Of a stretch of 64,000 nucleotides of DNA, positions 10,461-20,815 are shown one piece after another (within the stretch, counting starts at the first letter, position 1; each line of letters opens with the position of its first letter). The translations under genes and the position numbers were made by a program. Below the pieces are notes generated by a model. The model searched no databases, was not told where the DNA came from, and was given only the letters and a program-made list of their open reading frames with translations. This stretch comes from Campylobacterota bacterium (GTDB taxonomy: Bacteria > Campylobacterota > Campylobacteria > Campylobacterales > Thiovulaceae), in the NCBI GenBank assembly GCA_030152305.1, contig JASKOM010000008.1, positions 32,506 to 96,505 of the forward strand, written 5' to 3'.

Positions 10461-12323
10461 ATGGACAGAAAAAATTATTTAATAAAAAATATAAAAACTT
10501 TAACGATTCACGAATTAGCAGAACTTTCTGAACTAATTCGAAATAGAATCTTAGAAGTTGTTAGCAAAAATGGCGGTCATTTGAGTTCAACACTTGGAGC
10601 AACTGACCTCATCGTTGCAATGCATCATGTTTTCGATTCTGAAAAAGATCCATTTATTTTTGATGTTTCTCATCAAGCTTATGCTCATAAATTATTAACA
10701 GGTCGCTGGGAAGAATTCGAAACACTTCGACAATGGAACGGTTTAGCAGGTTATACAAAACCGCAAGAATCTATTCATGATTATTATGTTGCTGGTCATA
10801 GTTCAACTTCGATTTCGTTAGCCGTTGGTTCAGCAAAAGCTATAAAATTAAAAGGCGAAGAAAATAAAAGAATTCCAATTGCATTAATCGGCGACGGCTC
10901 AATGAGTGCAGGAATGGTTTATGAAGCTTTAAACGAATTAGGCGATAGAAAATATCCAGTTATTATTATATTAAATGACAACGAAATGAGTATTTCGAAA
11001 CCGATCGGAGCAATTAGCCGAATTTTATCTCGAGCTTTGGCAAGTCGTTTTTATCAAAAAATTAAAAAAAAGACAGAAGATATTCTTACTCATTTGCCTG
11101 AAAGTGCAACATATTTAGCAAAAAGATTCGAAGAAAGTTTCAGATTAATTACACCAGGTTTAATGTTCGAAGAAATGGGAATCGATTATATTGGACCAAT
11201 CGATGGACATGATTTAAGTTCGATTATCGAGAATTTACAATTGGCTAAATCGCTCGGTCGTCCAGTTGTTATTCATGCTCAAACATTAAAAGGCAAAGGT
11301 TACGGCTATTCTGAAGGTTATCTTGAACATTGGCACGGAGTTCCGCCTTTTGATATTAAAACTGGTCAAATTATAAAAAAAGCAAATAAAAAATCAGCAA
11401 CTGAAATATTTTCTGAAGAACTTTTGAAACTTGCACGAGAACGAAAAAATATCGTCGGTGTAACGGCAGCAATGCCAAGTGGCACAGGTTTATCAGCATT
11501 AATCGAAGAATTTCCAGATCGATTTTGGGATGTTGCGATTGCTGAACAACATGCTGTAACTTCGATGGGTTCTCTTGCAAAAGAAGGCTTTAAGCCATTT
11601 TGTGCGATTTATTCGACATTTTTGCAAAGAGCTTATGATCAAATTATTCATGATATTTGTTTAATGAATTTGCCAGTCGTATTTGCGATTGATCGAGGTG
11701 GAATTGTTGGCGAAGATGGCGAAACTCATCAAGGAGTTTTTGATTTAAGTTATTTACGAGCAATTCCAAATATTTCGATTTTTGCTCCTCGCGATGAATT
11801 ATCGCTTCGAGATGCTATTAAATTTTCCGCTGATTTTCCGACTCCAATTGCTTTTAGATATCCACGAGGTGCATATTTATTAGATATAAATAACGATAAT
11901 TTTATATTCGAATCTTTTAAATTGGGTAAATCGCAATTATTAAAAAATGGTAATTCAAATGTTATTTTTATCGGTTATGGTAACGGTGTCGGTCGGGCAG
12001 TTCAAACAGCTAAATTATTAAAAGATTTAGATATTGCAATTCTTGATTTGAGATTTTTAAAACCGTTAGACGAAGAATCTATTTTAAAATTAGTTAATAA
12101 ATTTAAAAATTGGTTTGTGTTTAGCGATAGTTCTGAAATTGGTGGTGTTGGTTCAGCTTTATTAGAACTTTTTAATAAAAATTATATAAATATTAATTTA
12201 AAAAGTTTCGAATACGGCGACGAATTTATTTCGCATGGAAAAACTGGTGATGTCGAATTCGAATTAGAAATTTCACCAGAACAATTAAGTAAAAAAGTTA
12301 GGAGCAAACTTGAAAGAATTTAA
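10461..12323 (+). CDS. dxs: 1-deoxy-D-xylulose-5-phosphate synthase
   Basis: NGGHLSSTLGATDLIVAMHHVFDSEKDPFIFDVSHQAYAHKLLTGR; GDGSMSAGMVYEALN; IAIAEQHAVT-type motif. Confidence 0.95.
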   Translation: MDRKNYLIKNIKTLTIHELAELSELIRNRILEVVSKNGGHLSSTLGATDLIVAMHHVFDSEKDPFIFDVSHQAYAHKLLTGRWEEFETLRQWNGLAGYTKPQESIHDYYVAGHSSTSISLAVGSAKAIKLKGEENKRIPIALIGDGSMSAGMVYEALNELGDRKYPVIIILNDNEMSISKPIGAISRILSRALASRFYQKIKKKTEDILTHLPESATYLAKRFEESFRLITPGLMFEEMGIDYIGPIDGHDLSSIIENLQLAKSLGRPVVIHAQTLKGKGYGYSEGYLEHWHGVPPFDIKTGQIIKKANKKSATEIFSEELLKLARERKNIVGVTAAMPSGTGLSALIEEFPDRFWDVAIAEQHAVTSMGSLAKEGFKPFCAIYSTFLQRAYDQIIHDICLMNLPVVFAIDRGGIVGEDGETHQGVFDLSYLRAIPNISIFAPRDELSLRDAIKFSADFPTPIAFRYPRGAYLLDINNDNFIFESFKLGKSQLLKNGNSNVIFIGYGNGVGRAVQTAKLLKDLDIAILDLRFLKPLDEESILKLVNKFKNWFVFSDSSEIGGVGSALLELFNKNYININLKSFEYGDEFISHGKTGDVEFELEISPEQLSKKVRSKLERI

Positions 12324-14280
12324 AAGTGAATTTTTATTAGAGTCTTTTGAAAAATATTTGTCTGTTACAGCAGATGTCGAATATAAATTTGGTGAAAATT
12401 TAGAATTTCGTGAATGTTTTATTCAATATTTTATACATAAATTTGACCCGTTAATAATTAATCGAAATATTTTAATATTAAAAAATAGTTTCGAAAAAAC
12501 AATAAACAATCATGCTGAAAATTTATTATTTAATTTTGTTATTTCGGCAGTTAGAACAAACTGTTTTTTACCTCATCGAAATGATGAATTGGCTATTAAA
12601 TTTGATGTTGCTAATTTTAAAAAATTAATCGGCGAACCACAACCAAATATCGAAACTTGGGTTTATTCGAAAGATTTTATCGGAACTCATTTGAGAATGG
12701 CAAAAGTTAGTCGTGGCGGTTTACGATGGAGCGAACGAATAGATTTTCGCGATGAGGTAAAAGCTTTAATGCTTGCGCAAGATGCCAAAAATTCGATAAT
12801 CGTTCCATCTGGTGGCAAAGGCGGTTTTTTAATTTTAGATGACAAAAAAAATATTTCGAAAGATAAATTTAAAAATATTTATTCGAGATATATAAATAAT
12901 TTGTTAGATCTTGTTGATAATTTAAAAAACGGTGAAATAATTGCTGTTGATGGAATTATTAAATATGACGGTGATGACAGTTATTTTGTTGTTGCAGCTG
13001 ACAAAGGCACAGCAAGTATGAGCGATGTTGCAAACGAAATTGCAATTTCTCGCGGTTTTTGGCTCGGTGATGCTTTTGCAAGTGGTGGAAGTAACGGATA
13101 TTCTCATAAAGATTTAGGAATTACAGCAAAAGGCGCTCTTGTTTCGACATCGAAATTTTTTGAAAATATTAATAAAAATTTAGAAAAAGATGTTATCGAA
13201 CTTGTCGGAATTGGTTCGATGAATGGCGATGTTTTTGGCAACGGGCTTTTATGGAACGAAAATTTTAAATTAATCGGTGCGATTAGCAGTTCTGAAATAT
13301 TTGTTGATCCGAATCCAATTGATTTGAAAAAAAGTTTTGCTGAACGAATGAGATTATTCAAAGCTGAAAATGGATCTTGGGGAGCTTATGACAAAAGTTT
13401 AATTTCGACAGGTGGCGGTGTTTATAATCGAAAAGATAAAAATATCGAAATCAGTCCTGAAATTGCTGATAAATTTAATATAACTGAAAAATATTTAACT
13501 GGTGAAGAATTAGGCAAATATTTATTAAAAGCAAAAGTTGATTTATTATTTAACGGCGGAGTCGGAACTTATGTCAAAGGCTCAAATGAAAATGATGACG
13601 ATATCGGAGATTTTGGCAATAAACATATTCGGGTTTCTGGTTCTGAATTAAGAGCTTTTGCAGTTTGCGAAGGTGGAAATTTAGGATTTTCACAACTTGG
13701 CAGAATCGAATTTGCACAAAATGGTGGCAAAATTAATCTTGATTCGATTGATAATTCGGCTGGAGTTAATACGAGTGATCACGAAGTTAATATCAAAATT
13801 TTGCTTTCTCAAACTGGATTAAGTCATGATCAACAAATTGCTATTCTCAAACAAGCAACCGATGAGGTCGCCGAATCTGTTCTTGCTTATAATCGAAATA
13901 GTGCTGAAGGTTTGAATCATGATGAAATTCGTTTAAATAATGACAATTCGCAAATTTGGAAAGTTATCGAAAAATTAGAAAACGAATTGCCACAGTTTAA
14001 ACGAGAGTTTTTCGCAATTCCAAAAGATAAAGATGAAAGTTTTGGTAAATTATATAGACCGCAATTAGCATATATATATAGCTATGCAAAATTATTAATT
14101 AAAAATAAGAAAATTGCTGAAAAATTTGTTGATCAAGATTTTCTTTCTAGCTATTTTCCAAAATCGATTCGTGATAAATTTGAAAATGAAATTTTAAATC
14201 ATCCATTAAAACTAGAAATATCAGCTACTTTATATGCAGATAAATTAATTAATTTAAACGGTGTCGAAGCTATTTTATAA
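12310..14280 (+). CDS. NAD-specific glutamate dehydrogenase, short (656 aa) form
   Basis: GGLRWSERIDFRDEVKALMLAQDAKNSIIVPSGGKGGFLIL; ADKGTASMSDVANEIA; overlaps dxs by 14 nt with TTG start. Confidence 0.85.
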   Translation: MKEFKSEFLLESFEKYLSVTADVEYKFGENLEFRECFIQYFIHKFDPLIINRNILILKNSFEKTINNHAENLLFNFVISAVRTNCFLPHRNDELAIKFDVANFKKLIGEPQPNIETWVYSKDFIGTHLRMAKVSRGGLRWSERIDFRDEVKALMLAQDAKNSIIVPSGGKGGFLILDDKKNISKDKFKNIYSRYINNLLDLVDNLKNGEIIAVDGIIKYDGDDSYFVVAADKGTASMSDVANEIAISRGFWLGDAFASGGSNGYSHKDLGITAKGALVSTSKFFENINKNLEKDVIELVGIGSMNGDVFGNGLLWNENFKLIGAISSSEIFVDPNPIDLKKSFAERMRLFKAENGSWGAYDKSLISTGGGVYNRKDKNIEISPEIADKFNITEKYLTGEELGKYLLKAKVDLLFNGGVGTYVKGSNENDDDIGDFGNKHIRVSGSELRAFAVCEGGNLGFSQLGRIEFAQNGGKINLDSIDNSAGVNTSDHEVNIKILLSQTGLSHDQQIAILKQATDEVAESVLAYNRNSAEGLNHDEIRLNNDNSQIWKVIEKLENELPQFKREFFAIPKDKDESFGKLYRPQLAYIYSYAKLLIKNKKIAEKFVDQDFLSSYFPKSIRDKFENEILNHPLKLEISATLYADKLINLNGVEAIL

Positions 14281-14286
14281 GAAGAT

Positions 14287-14329
14287 AAAACCATCACTGT
14301 ATTTATTTAATTAAAAAAGTGATGGTTTT
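14287..14329. terminator. Bidirectional terminator between GDH and ybeY
   Basis: AAAACCATCACT ... AGTGATGGTTTT inverted repeat, A/T tracts on both sides. Confidence 0.75.
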
Positions 14330-14333
14330 TCAC

Positions 14334-14777
14334 TTAAATTTCGTCGCTTTCTTCTGTTCTAACAATTAAACTATGTGGAAGTTCAAATTTGTTAATTAAA
14401 TCTCTTTCAAGAGATCTCATTTCACCGTTGTCTGTTTCATGATCATAGCCCAACAAATGAAGCAAACCGTGAATAAATAAAAGAGCCATTTCGTCTCTTT
14501 TTCTGTGATTATATTTTTTTGCTCCAGCGATAACAAAATCAGCTGATATAATAATTGTTCCTATCGTGTCATTTAATCCAATTTCATCAATTAATGGAAA
14601 TGATAAAACATCGGTAGCCTCATCAATTCCTCGATATTGCCTATTTAGATCTTTTATATATTCGTTATTACAAACGATTAATTCAAGCCCTTTTTTTGTC
14701 ATCGAGTCTTGAATTAATCGCAATTTTCGTTTATGAACTTTTAACTCTGTTTGATTATCTAATATTAACATTGACAT
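14334..14777 (-). CDS. ybeY: Endoribonuclease YbeY
   Basis: HGLLHLLGYDHETD zinc motif; DEATDVLSFP. Confidence 0.92.
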   Translation of the reverse strand: MSMLILDNQTELKVHKRKLRLIQDSMTKKGLELIVCNNEYIKDLNRQYRGIDEATDVLSFPLIDEIGLNDTIGTIIISADFVIAGAKKYNHRKRDEMALLFIHGLLHLLGYDHETDNGEMRSLERDLINKFELPHSLIVRTEESDEI

Positions 14778-14786
14778 TTTTTTTCC

Positions 14787-16097
14787 TTACTCAAAGTTTT
14801 CATGAATAAATTTCAATAAAGCTTCTATATTTTTTAGTTTTGTGTAATTATTTACACCTACATTATAAAAATATCCATCAGAAATATTTTCATATTTTCC
14901 TGTTTTTCCTGCTTGTTCTTCAATAAATGAAAAATTACGGATTACTTTATTATGCAAAGCTGGATATAATTTAATTTCTTTCATAATATACCGCAACATT
15001 TTAATAAATAACGACGGAAATCCGCTATCCGTAATAATATGATATTCATTGTTGAGAAAAATTTTGGCACGATTCCTCTCAATCAATTCAAAGAATTCTA
15101 TTTTATCTTTTCCTGCTGGAACTTTTATGACCTCATCATAATTTGAGTTAATATTATTTTGCTGAACATTATTATTAGAATTAGACAAAACAGTATTTTT
15201 AATTTCTGAATGATCTTTTTCAGATTGAATTTGCGGTTGCGATACAGATTCTTGTTGTTGCATTTGAGTTTTTATATTTTGAGGCAACTGTTTTTGATTT
15301 TGTGCCTGTTGTTGAATAGCTATTGAAAGTTCAGACTGACTATTATTTTTTATTTTAGTATCAGATTGATTAAGCTCTTTGTCTTGTTCTGAAGTATCAA
15401 CAATTTTATTTTCCGATGATGACGATGACAAAGAATTTGTTAAAAAATACATTTCATCAGAATGTGAATTAAAAGAAGGTTTTTTAAATGAAGCATTTTT
15501 GTCATCAGATAAATTTAAATTTGCTTTTTGTGCTATTAATAAATCATCATTTTCAAAATTCTTAATTTCAAGAACTTTTTCACATATTTTATCACCAAAA
15601 TCCAAACCAGTTTTTACATAATTAATATATCGATTAACATCTTTTAATTTATATTGTGGATCAAATGAAAAAAATAATCTTAATATATTTAAATCACATT
15701 CACTCATATCAAATATATTAAAAGCATATATTCTTTTGGCATCTAATCCATCTTGTTTATTATCTGCAATCCAATAATCTATACCGTTTGTTAATATTCC
15801 AAAATTAGCATTTTCATCGCTATTTAAATAAAGTGTTAATTGTTCAAAATCTTTCATAATTAATTTATGAGATAATCTTTTAGCTTCAAGAAGAAATTTT
15901 GAATTATCATCAAAAACAAAAGTAGCATCAACTCGTTTTTTAGTTGATGTCATATCTTCATATATAACTCTGTTTTCATTAAAAACATCCCAGCCAAGAA
16001 ACTTAAAAACAGGTAATATAACTGATATTAATGTCTGGTTTTCACTAATATCTCTTTTTATTTTACTAATTTTCTGAATAATAGGTATGATTTTCAC
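14787..16097 (-). CDS. Protein with type I restriction HsdR_N-like PD-(D/E)XK domain, Q/N-rich linker and uncharacterised C-terminal domain
   Basis: VFKFLGWDVFNENRV..KKRVDATFVFDDNSKFLLEAKRLSHKL..QLTLYLNSDENANFGILTNGIDYWIAD; linker QQQAQNQKQLPQNIKTQMQQQ. Confidence 0.7.
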   Translation of the reverse strand: MKIIPIIQKISKIKRDISENQTLISVILPVFKFLGWDVFNENRVIYEDMTSTKKRVDATFVFDDNSKFLLEAKRLSHKLIMKDFEQLTLYLNSDENANFGILTNGIDYWIADNKQDGLDAKRIYAFNIFDMSECDLNILRLFFSFDPQYKLKDVNRYINYVKTGLDFGDKICEKVLEIKNFENDDLLIAQKANLNLSDDKNASFKKPSFNSHSDEMYFLTNSLSSSSSENKIVDTSEQDKELNQSDTKIKNNSQSELSIAIQQQAQNQKQLPQNIKTQMQQQESVSQPQIQSEKDHSEIKNTVLSNSNNNVQQNNINSNYDEVIKVPAGKDKIEFFELIERNRAKIFLNNEYHIITDSGFPSLFIKMLRYIMKEIKLYPALHNKVIRNFSFIEEQAGKTGKYENISDGYFYNVGVNNYTKLKNIEALLKFIHENFE

Positions 16098-16148
16098 ATT
16101 ACCACCTTGTGTAATAATCTATTTTTGATTTCGCTATTATAGACAATT

Positions 16149-18554
16149 TCAAACTTTTGCTTTTTTATCGGAGTCTTTTATGTCATGAACTAGTTCGTGA
16201 TTAGGCATTCCTAAGTAATAACCTTGAAACATATCTACACCGATATCTTTACATTTTTTAAATACTTCTTCAGAATCAACGAATTCAGCAATAACAATAA
16301 AATTTGATAATTTTGAAAATTGAACTATAGTTTGTGCAACAAGTAAACTATTTTCATCTACAGCTATTTTTTTTATAATTGATCCATCTATTTTTAAATA
16401 ATCTGGTCTAATTTGAAGAAGATATGAAAAATTAGAATAACCACTACCGAAATCATCGATTGCTATTTTTGAACCATATTTTTTTACTTTTTTGATAAAT
16501 TCTAAAACTGGTTCAAACTGTTCTATTTGTTCGCTTTCTAAAATTTCAAAAGTAACATTTTCTGGTTTTGTAAATTTTGAAAGTTTATCTTCGATATATT
16601 TAGCAATTTCTGTATTTAAAATATCATCAGCTGATAAATTAATAGAAAACGACATGTCTATATTATTAAAAGTTTTAAAACTAAGATCAATAACAATTTT
16701 AGTTATATCAAAATAATATTTCGTTTTTTTTGCATATTGCAAGAAAAAATATGGAGGTAAAAATCGATCGCCATCTTTTAATCTAATTAATCCTTCGTAT
16801 TTAATTATTTCTCGATTTGTATTAAATATCGGTTGATAAAATAAAGTAAAACTTCCATTTTTCAGACCTTCTCGTATTTTTTTTGAAAGAGCTATATTAT
16901 GCTTATGTTGCTCTTGAGACACAAATGATTTGTCATAAATAGCAAATCTAATTTTTTGTTGTTTTGCTTGATGTAAAGCAATATCACTATTTTCTATTGA
17001 AATATTTTGACCACATGAAATACCAAATGTAAAATCTAAAAATAACTGAAGTTCATCATCATTTTTTTCAAATTTAATATTTGACAACGATTCTGTTAGA
17101 ACATTTAATATTGGATTGCATTTATTTCTTTGTGAATATATTGCATACTCGTCTGAACCGACTCTATACACTGTTAAATTCAAGCCATTTTTTTCACCAA
17201 TCGTTATTAACATTTCTGCTGTCGAAATAAGAACATAATTTCCTATATCTGCACCATAAACATCATTAATCGTTGAAAAACCGTCTATATCAATAAATAT
17301 TAATGTTCCATAATCTTTATCATATATGTCTCGCTCTAATGCTCTTCGATTATTTAAACCTGTTAAATTATCAATAAATATCGATTCTTTTATTTCTTGA
17401 GTTTGTTGATTGATGAGGTCTTGCATATTTTCATAAAATTTTTTTAAAGCTAAACCCATTTGAAGAATATTATAAGACAGCTGATCAATTTCATCTTTTT
17501 CTAGATAATTATTATTAACGATTTCAAAATGTTTCAATGTTTTAAAATTTTTATTTTTTAAATCTTCAGCAAGTTTAGAAATAGTTTTAAGTTTTGATAA
17601 GCTAAATATTATTTTTTTAAATAATATAAAATGAACAGTTAAAATTATAAAAAAGACAATAACCAATTTAAAAAACAGTTCATAAAAAAAAGATTGATAT
17701 TTTGTTGAAATATCTTCTAAAATAATGAACCTAAATATATTTTGATCGTTATAATCTACTAAAAAATATGAATATATAACATGTTTTTTAGAATTTAAAT
17801 TGATAATTTTCCAAGATTGATCTTCTTGAATGTTGCTTATATCTTGCAATTGATTAATTGTTAATTTGATAGTCGAAGAAGAAGCGATTTTGTTATCAAA
17901 TACAGTTGCTTGTGATATAAAATCTTGAAAATATGTTGGACTTAAACTATTTGTAACATTTATGTCATTGAAAAACAACGAATCAAGATTTGTTAAGTTT
18001 TTAAACATTTGAGGAATAGCATTACTTTTTATACCAACAGATAAAGCTCCTAGTAATAAGCCGTTGTTATCAATAATTGGTTTTACACTTCTGATTCCGC
18101 CAAAACTTCTACACACCATAAAATGATTACTAGCTTTATGTTGTTCTAACACATGTTTAACATCAACACGAATAGCAGAAACATCTTCACGAGAAGCTAA
18201 TAAATTAGACATATTAGCGAACGATTTTAAATCAGCAGTAAAAAAATGAACTTCAGTTAAGAAATCTTTTGATTTCATAGTATCCATAAACTCTTGATAA
18301 TACTCTTTTATTAAATTTGGATTATCCAAACGATAAGCATCGATGACAATATTATTATTTGCAATAGATGTTGCAATGCTGTTCATTTTTATTTTTTCAT
18401 TTTCAATAATCGTATAAAAAAAATTTCCATATTTATTATAAAAGTTATTTGTTTCAGTGTTGAGATGTGATTCAAATGATATGAATTCAATTATTGCTAA
18501 TGAAATTAGTATAATTAAATTTATACCTATAAATATTTTGTGTTTAGACTCCAT
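16149..18554 (-). CDS. Membrane sensor GGDEF/EAL domain protein
   Basis: N-terminal TM plus periplasmic sensor; DNLTGLNNRRALERDI..RVGSDEYA (degenerate GGDEF); EAL features DDFGSGYSNFSYL, PDYLKIDGSII, QGYYLG. Confidence 0.88.
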   Translation of the reverse strand: MESKHKIFIGINLIILISLAIIEFISFESHLNTETNNFYNKYGNFFYTIIENEKIKMNSIATSIANNNIVIDAYRLDNPNLIKEYYQEFMDTMKSKDFLTEVHFFTADLKSFANMSNLLASREDVSAIRVDVKHVLEQHKASNHFMVCRSFGGIRSVKPIIDNNGLLLGALSVGIKSNAIPQMFKNLTNLDSLFFNDINVTNSLSPTYFQDFISQATVFDNKIASSSTIKLTINQLQDISNIQEDQSWKIINLNSKKHVIYSYFLVDYNDQNIFRFIILEDISTKYQSFFYELFFKLVIVFFIILTVHFILFKKIIFSLSKLKTISKLAEDLKNKNFKTLKHFEIVNNNYLEKDEIDQLSYNILQMGLALKKFYENMQDLINQQTQEIKESIFIDNLTGLNNRRALERDIYDKDYGTLIFIDIDGFSTINDVYGADIGNYVLISTAEMLITIGEKNGLNLTVYRVGSDEYAIYSQRNKCNPILNVLTESLSNIKFEKNDDELQLFLDFTFGISCGQNISIENSDIALHQAKQQKIRFAIYDKSFVSQEQHKHNIALSKKIREGLKNGSFTLFYQPIFNTNREIIKYEGLIRLKDGDRFLPPYFFLQYAKKTKYYFDITKIVIDLSFKTFNNIDMSFSINLSADDILNTEIAKYIEDKLSKFTKPENVTFEILESEQIEQFEPVLEFIKKVKKYGSKIAIDDFGSGYSNFSYLLQIRPDYLKIDGSIIKKIAVDENSLLVAQTIVQFSKLSNFIVIAEFVDSEEVFKKCKDIGVDMFQGYYLGMPNHELVHDIKDSDKKAKV

Positions 18555-18695
18555 ATTTGTTCCGATCTGTGTTTAACAATTATTACATGACATTTATTTA
18601 TTATTAAATTTAAACTTGGGAGAGTTCCCAAGATTTCAAGCAATTTATTTAAAATAAATAACATGTCTATGATTTATCGAATAATTTTATGTAAA

Positions 18696-19394
18696 TTATT
18701 TTATTTTATAACCGATTCCGCGGATTGCTTCGATATAATTTTTTGAACCATCAGGATCTATTTTATCTTTTAATCGTTTAATTGCGATATTTACAACTTT
18801 GTCATTACATCTATCATCAAAAATAGAACAATTCCAAACAACTTCAAGAAGATAATCTCTTTCGATAACATTACCTCTACTTTCAAGAAATGTTTGCAGA
18901 AGTTTAAATTCTAACTTTGTTAAAATAATTTGTTTATTATCTACAAAGACTTCAAAAGTATCAATATTTAATTGAATATCTCGAAAAGATAAAATCGTAT
19001 TATAACTTTCGCCGTATGAACGACGAATTAGAGCTTCAACTCTAAGCAATAATTCGTCTTTATCAAAAGGCTTTGTTATATAATCGTCTGCACCTTTTTG
19101 AAAACCTTCAAGTTTTTCAGTTTTTGAGTTTTTAGCAGTTAAAAAAATCACTGGTGTTCTGTCTCCATCAGATCTAATTTTTGCAATTAAATCTGTGCCT
19201 TCAATACATGGTAGATTTCGATCTATAATATAAAGAGAAAAATTTTCACTTGAAATACTTTGTTCAAACTTTTTTGAGTTATTAATAATAACAGTTTGAT
19301 ATCCATCTTTTGTTAAAATCAATTCGAGAAGTTCTAAAAGATCTATATCATCATCCAAGATTAAAATCTTACTTCTTCGCCTTATCTTTTGCAT
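18696..19394 (-). CDS. OmpR-type response regulator
   Basis: Receiver domain [25 protein letters not shown] plus C-terminal winged helix. Confidence 0.92.
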   Translation of the reverse strand: MQKIRRRSKILILDDDIDLLELLELILTKDGYQTVIINNSKKFEQSISSENFSLYIIDRNLPCIEGTDLIAKIRSDGDRTPVIFLTAKNSKTEKLEGFQKGADDYITKPFDKDELLLRVEALIRRSYGESYNTILSFRDIQLNIDTFEVFVDNKQIILTKLEFKLLQTFLESRGNVIERDYLLEVVWNCSIFDDRCNDKVVNIAIKRLKDKIDPDGSKNYIEAIRGIGYKIK

Positions 19395-20559
19395 CAGTTT
19401 GTTTTGTTGTTTTATTATTGTTATTGTTACCTTGTTGAATTATAGAATTTTTAGGCTCTCCTGCTTTTAGTTCATTGATTTTTTCTTCAAGCATAATGTC
19501 AAGAATTTCAAATACTCCATTACTACCTCGTTCCATTTTTCTTAACAGGTCCATGATATTTTCAAAGTTAAGCGGTTGTTTTACAACTTCTCTAAATATA
19601 TCTTTTGTTGTGTCATGAACGATCGAATGCGGAATTACTAAATCGCTATATTTAGATGTATGCGAGAATTGTTCTTTTCCTTCACCTTTTTCATACCAAC
19701 GACCAAGACGACATGAATGATGATCAACGAATTTAAACATCTCTTTTTTATTAGCCACTGAATCATAAGTATTAAATTTCCAAATAACATGGTCAGTTTT
19801 TGCAAGAGTAAGAAAGATTCGGTCAGTTGAGTATTCGAAATTAATAAACGAATGTTTAACATCTTGAATATTTGATCGAAGATCAACATCGAAACCAGAA
19901 AATTTATCATGAAATCTATGAAGTTCAGAAACAAGTTCAGCTGATTTCATATTAACAGCTGAAACATCTTGTTTCATAGAAGTTAAAGCGATGTTTATAT
20001 CACCAATAGCTTTGTGAGTTCGGTCAGCGAGTTTTCGAACCTCATCAGCAACAACGGCAAAACCTCGACCGTGTTCGCCAGCTCGTGCTGCTTCGATAGC
20101 TGCATTCAAAGCTAATAAATTTGTCTGTTCAGAAATATCTTTAATAAGAGAAAGAATTGAATTAATATCTTCTGTTCGTTCTGAAAGCATTGAAGATGCA
20201 CTTTCGACTTCACTTGACATAGATTCAAGACCTCCAAGATCTTTACTAATATCAGAAAACTCACCAGCCAAATGTTGAACATGATCAAGCATTGATCTTG
20301 AATCACCAAGATTTTTTTTACCAGATGAAACAGCATCAACAAGGTCGCTTTGAATGTCCATTAAGCTACCTTTGACATATTCATTTTGAAATCTAAGAAT
20401 ATGATAAAAACCTTCACTTTCATCGTTATATCGAAGTCGTTTTATTTCATCTTCAAGACTTGTGATTTTTAATCGTAAGTCTTCTTCTGTTGTTCGTAAA
20501 GCATTATTTTCTCGTTCTAATTGTTTAATATAGAACTTATCTTGACTATTAAATAACAT
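19369..20559 (-). CDS. Cytoplasmic methyl-accepting chemotaxis protein with C-terminal CZB-like domain
   Basis: [69 protein letters not shown] zinc-binding pattern; no TM segment evident. Confidence 0.87.
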   Translation of the reverse strand: MLFNSQDKFYIKQLERENNALRTTEEDLRLKITSLEDEIKRLRYNDESEGFYHILRFQNEYVKGSLMDIQSDLVDAVSSGKKNLGDSRSMLDHVQHLAGEFSDISKDLGGLESMSSEVESASSMLSERTEDINSILSLIKDISEQTNLLALNAAIEAARAGEHGRGFAVVADEVRKLADRTHKAIGDINIALTSMKQDVSAVNMKSAELVSELHRFHDKFSGFDVDLRSNIQDVKHSFINFEYSTDRIFLTLAKTDHVIWKFNTYDSVANKKEMFKFVDHHSCRLGRWYEKGEGKEQFSHTSKYSDLVIPHSIVHDTTKDIFREVVKQPLNFENIMDLLRKMERGSNGVFEILDIMLEEKINELKAGEPKNSIIQQGNNNNNKTTKQTDAKDKAKK

Positions 20560-20815
20560 TCCTATCCTTTTATATTTATTATGGTTATTATATTTTTAAT
20601 GAATTCTTGATCGCGAATCAAGAGTAATCAAGTTAAAAGTGTTATTGACTAATTATTTTTTTTTATTATAACAACAGTTCAACTTTCTCAATTATACAAA
20701 AAAGCACTTTAAACTTGTTCTATTTTTTTTTTAAAAGAAAATTTCAATCGATATAATTCTGTGAAACAAAAAATTATAAATAGTTAATTGATTTAATATA
20801 AAAAAAGGATTAGTT

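Noticed and set aside
15160-15330. Q/N-rich tract as a tandem DNA repeat or prion domain
   Set aside because: Codons are not a clean tandem repeat; treated as a low-complexity linker, prion behaviour is untestable here.
20112-20342. ORF in alternate frame of the chemoreceptor gene
   Set aside because: Same-strand shadow frame within a conserved MCP domain.
20606-20622. CTTGAT-CGCGA-ATCAAG inverted repeat upstream of the chemoreceptor
   Set aside because: Short (6 bp) and single; could be an operator but unsupported.
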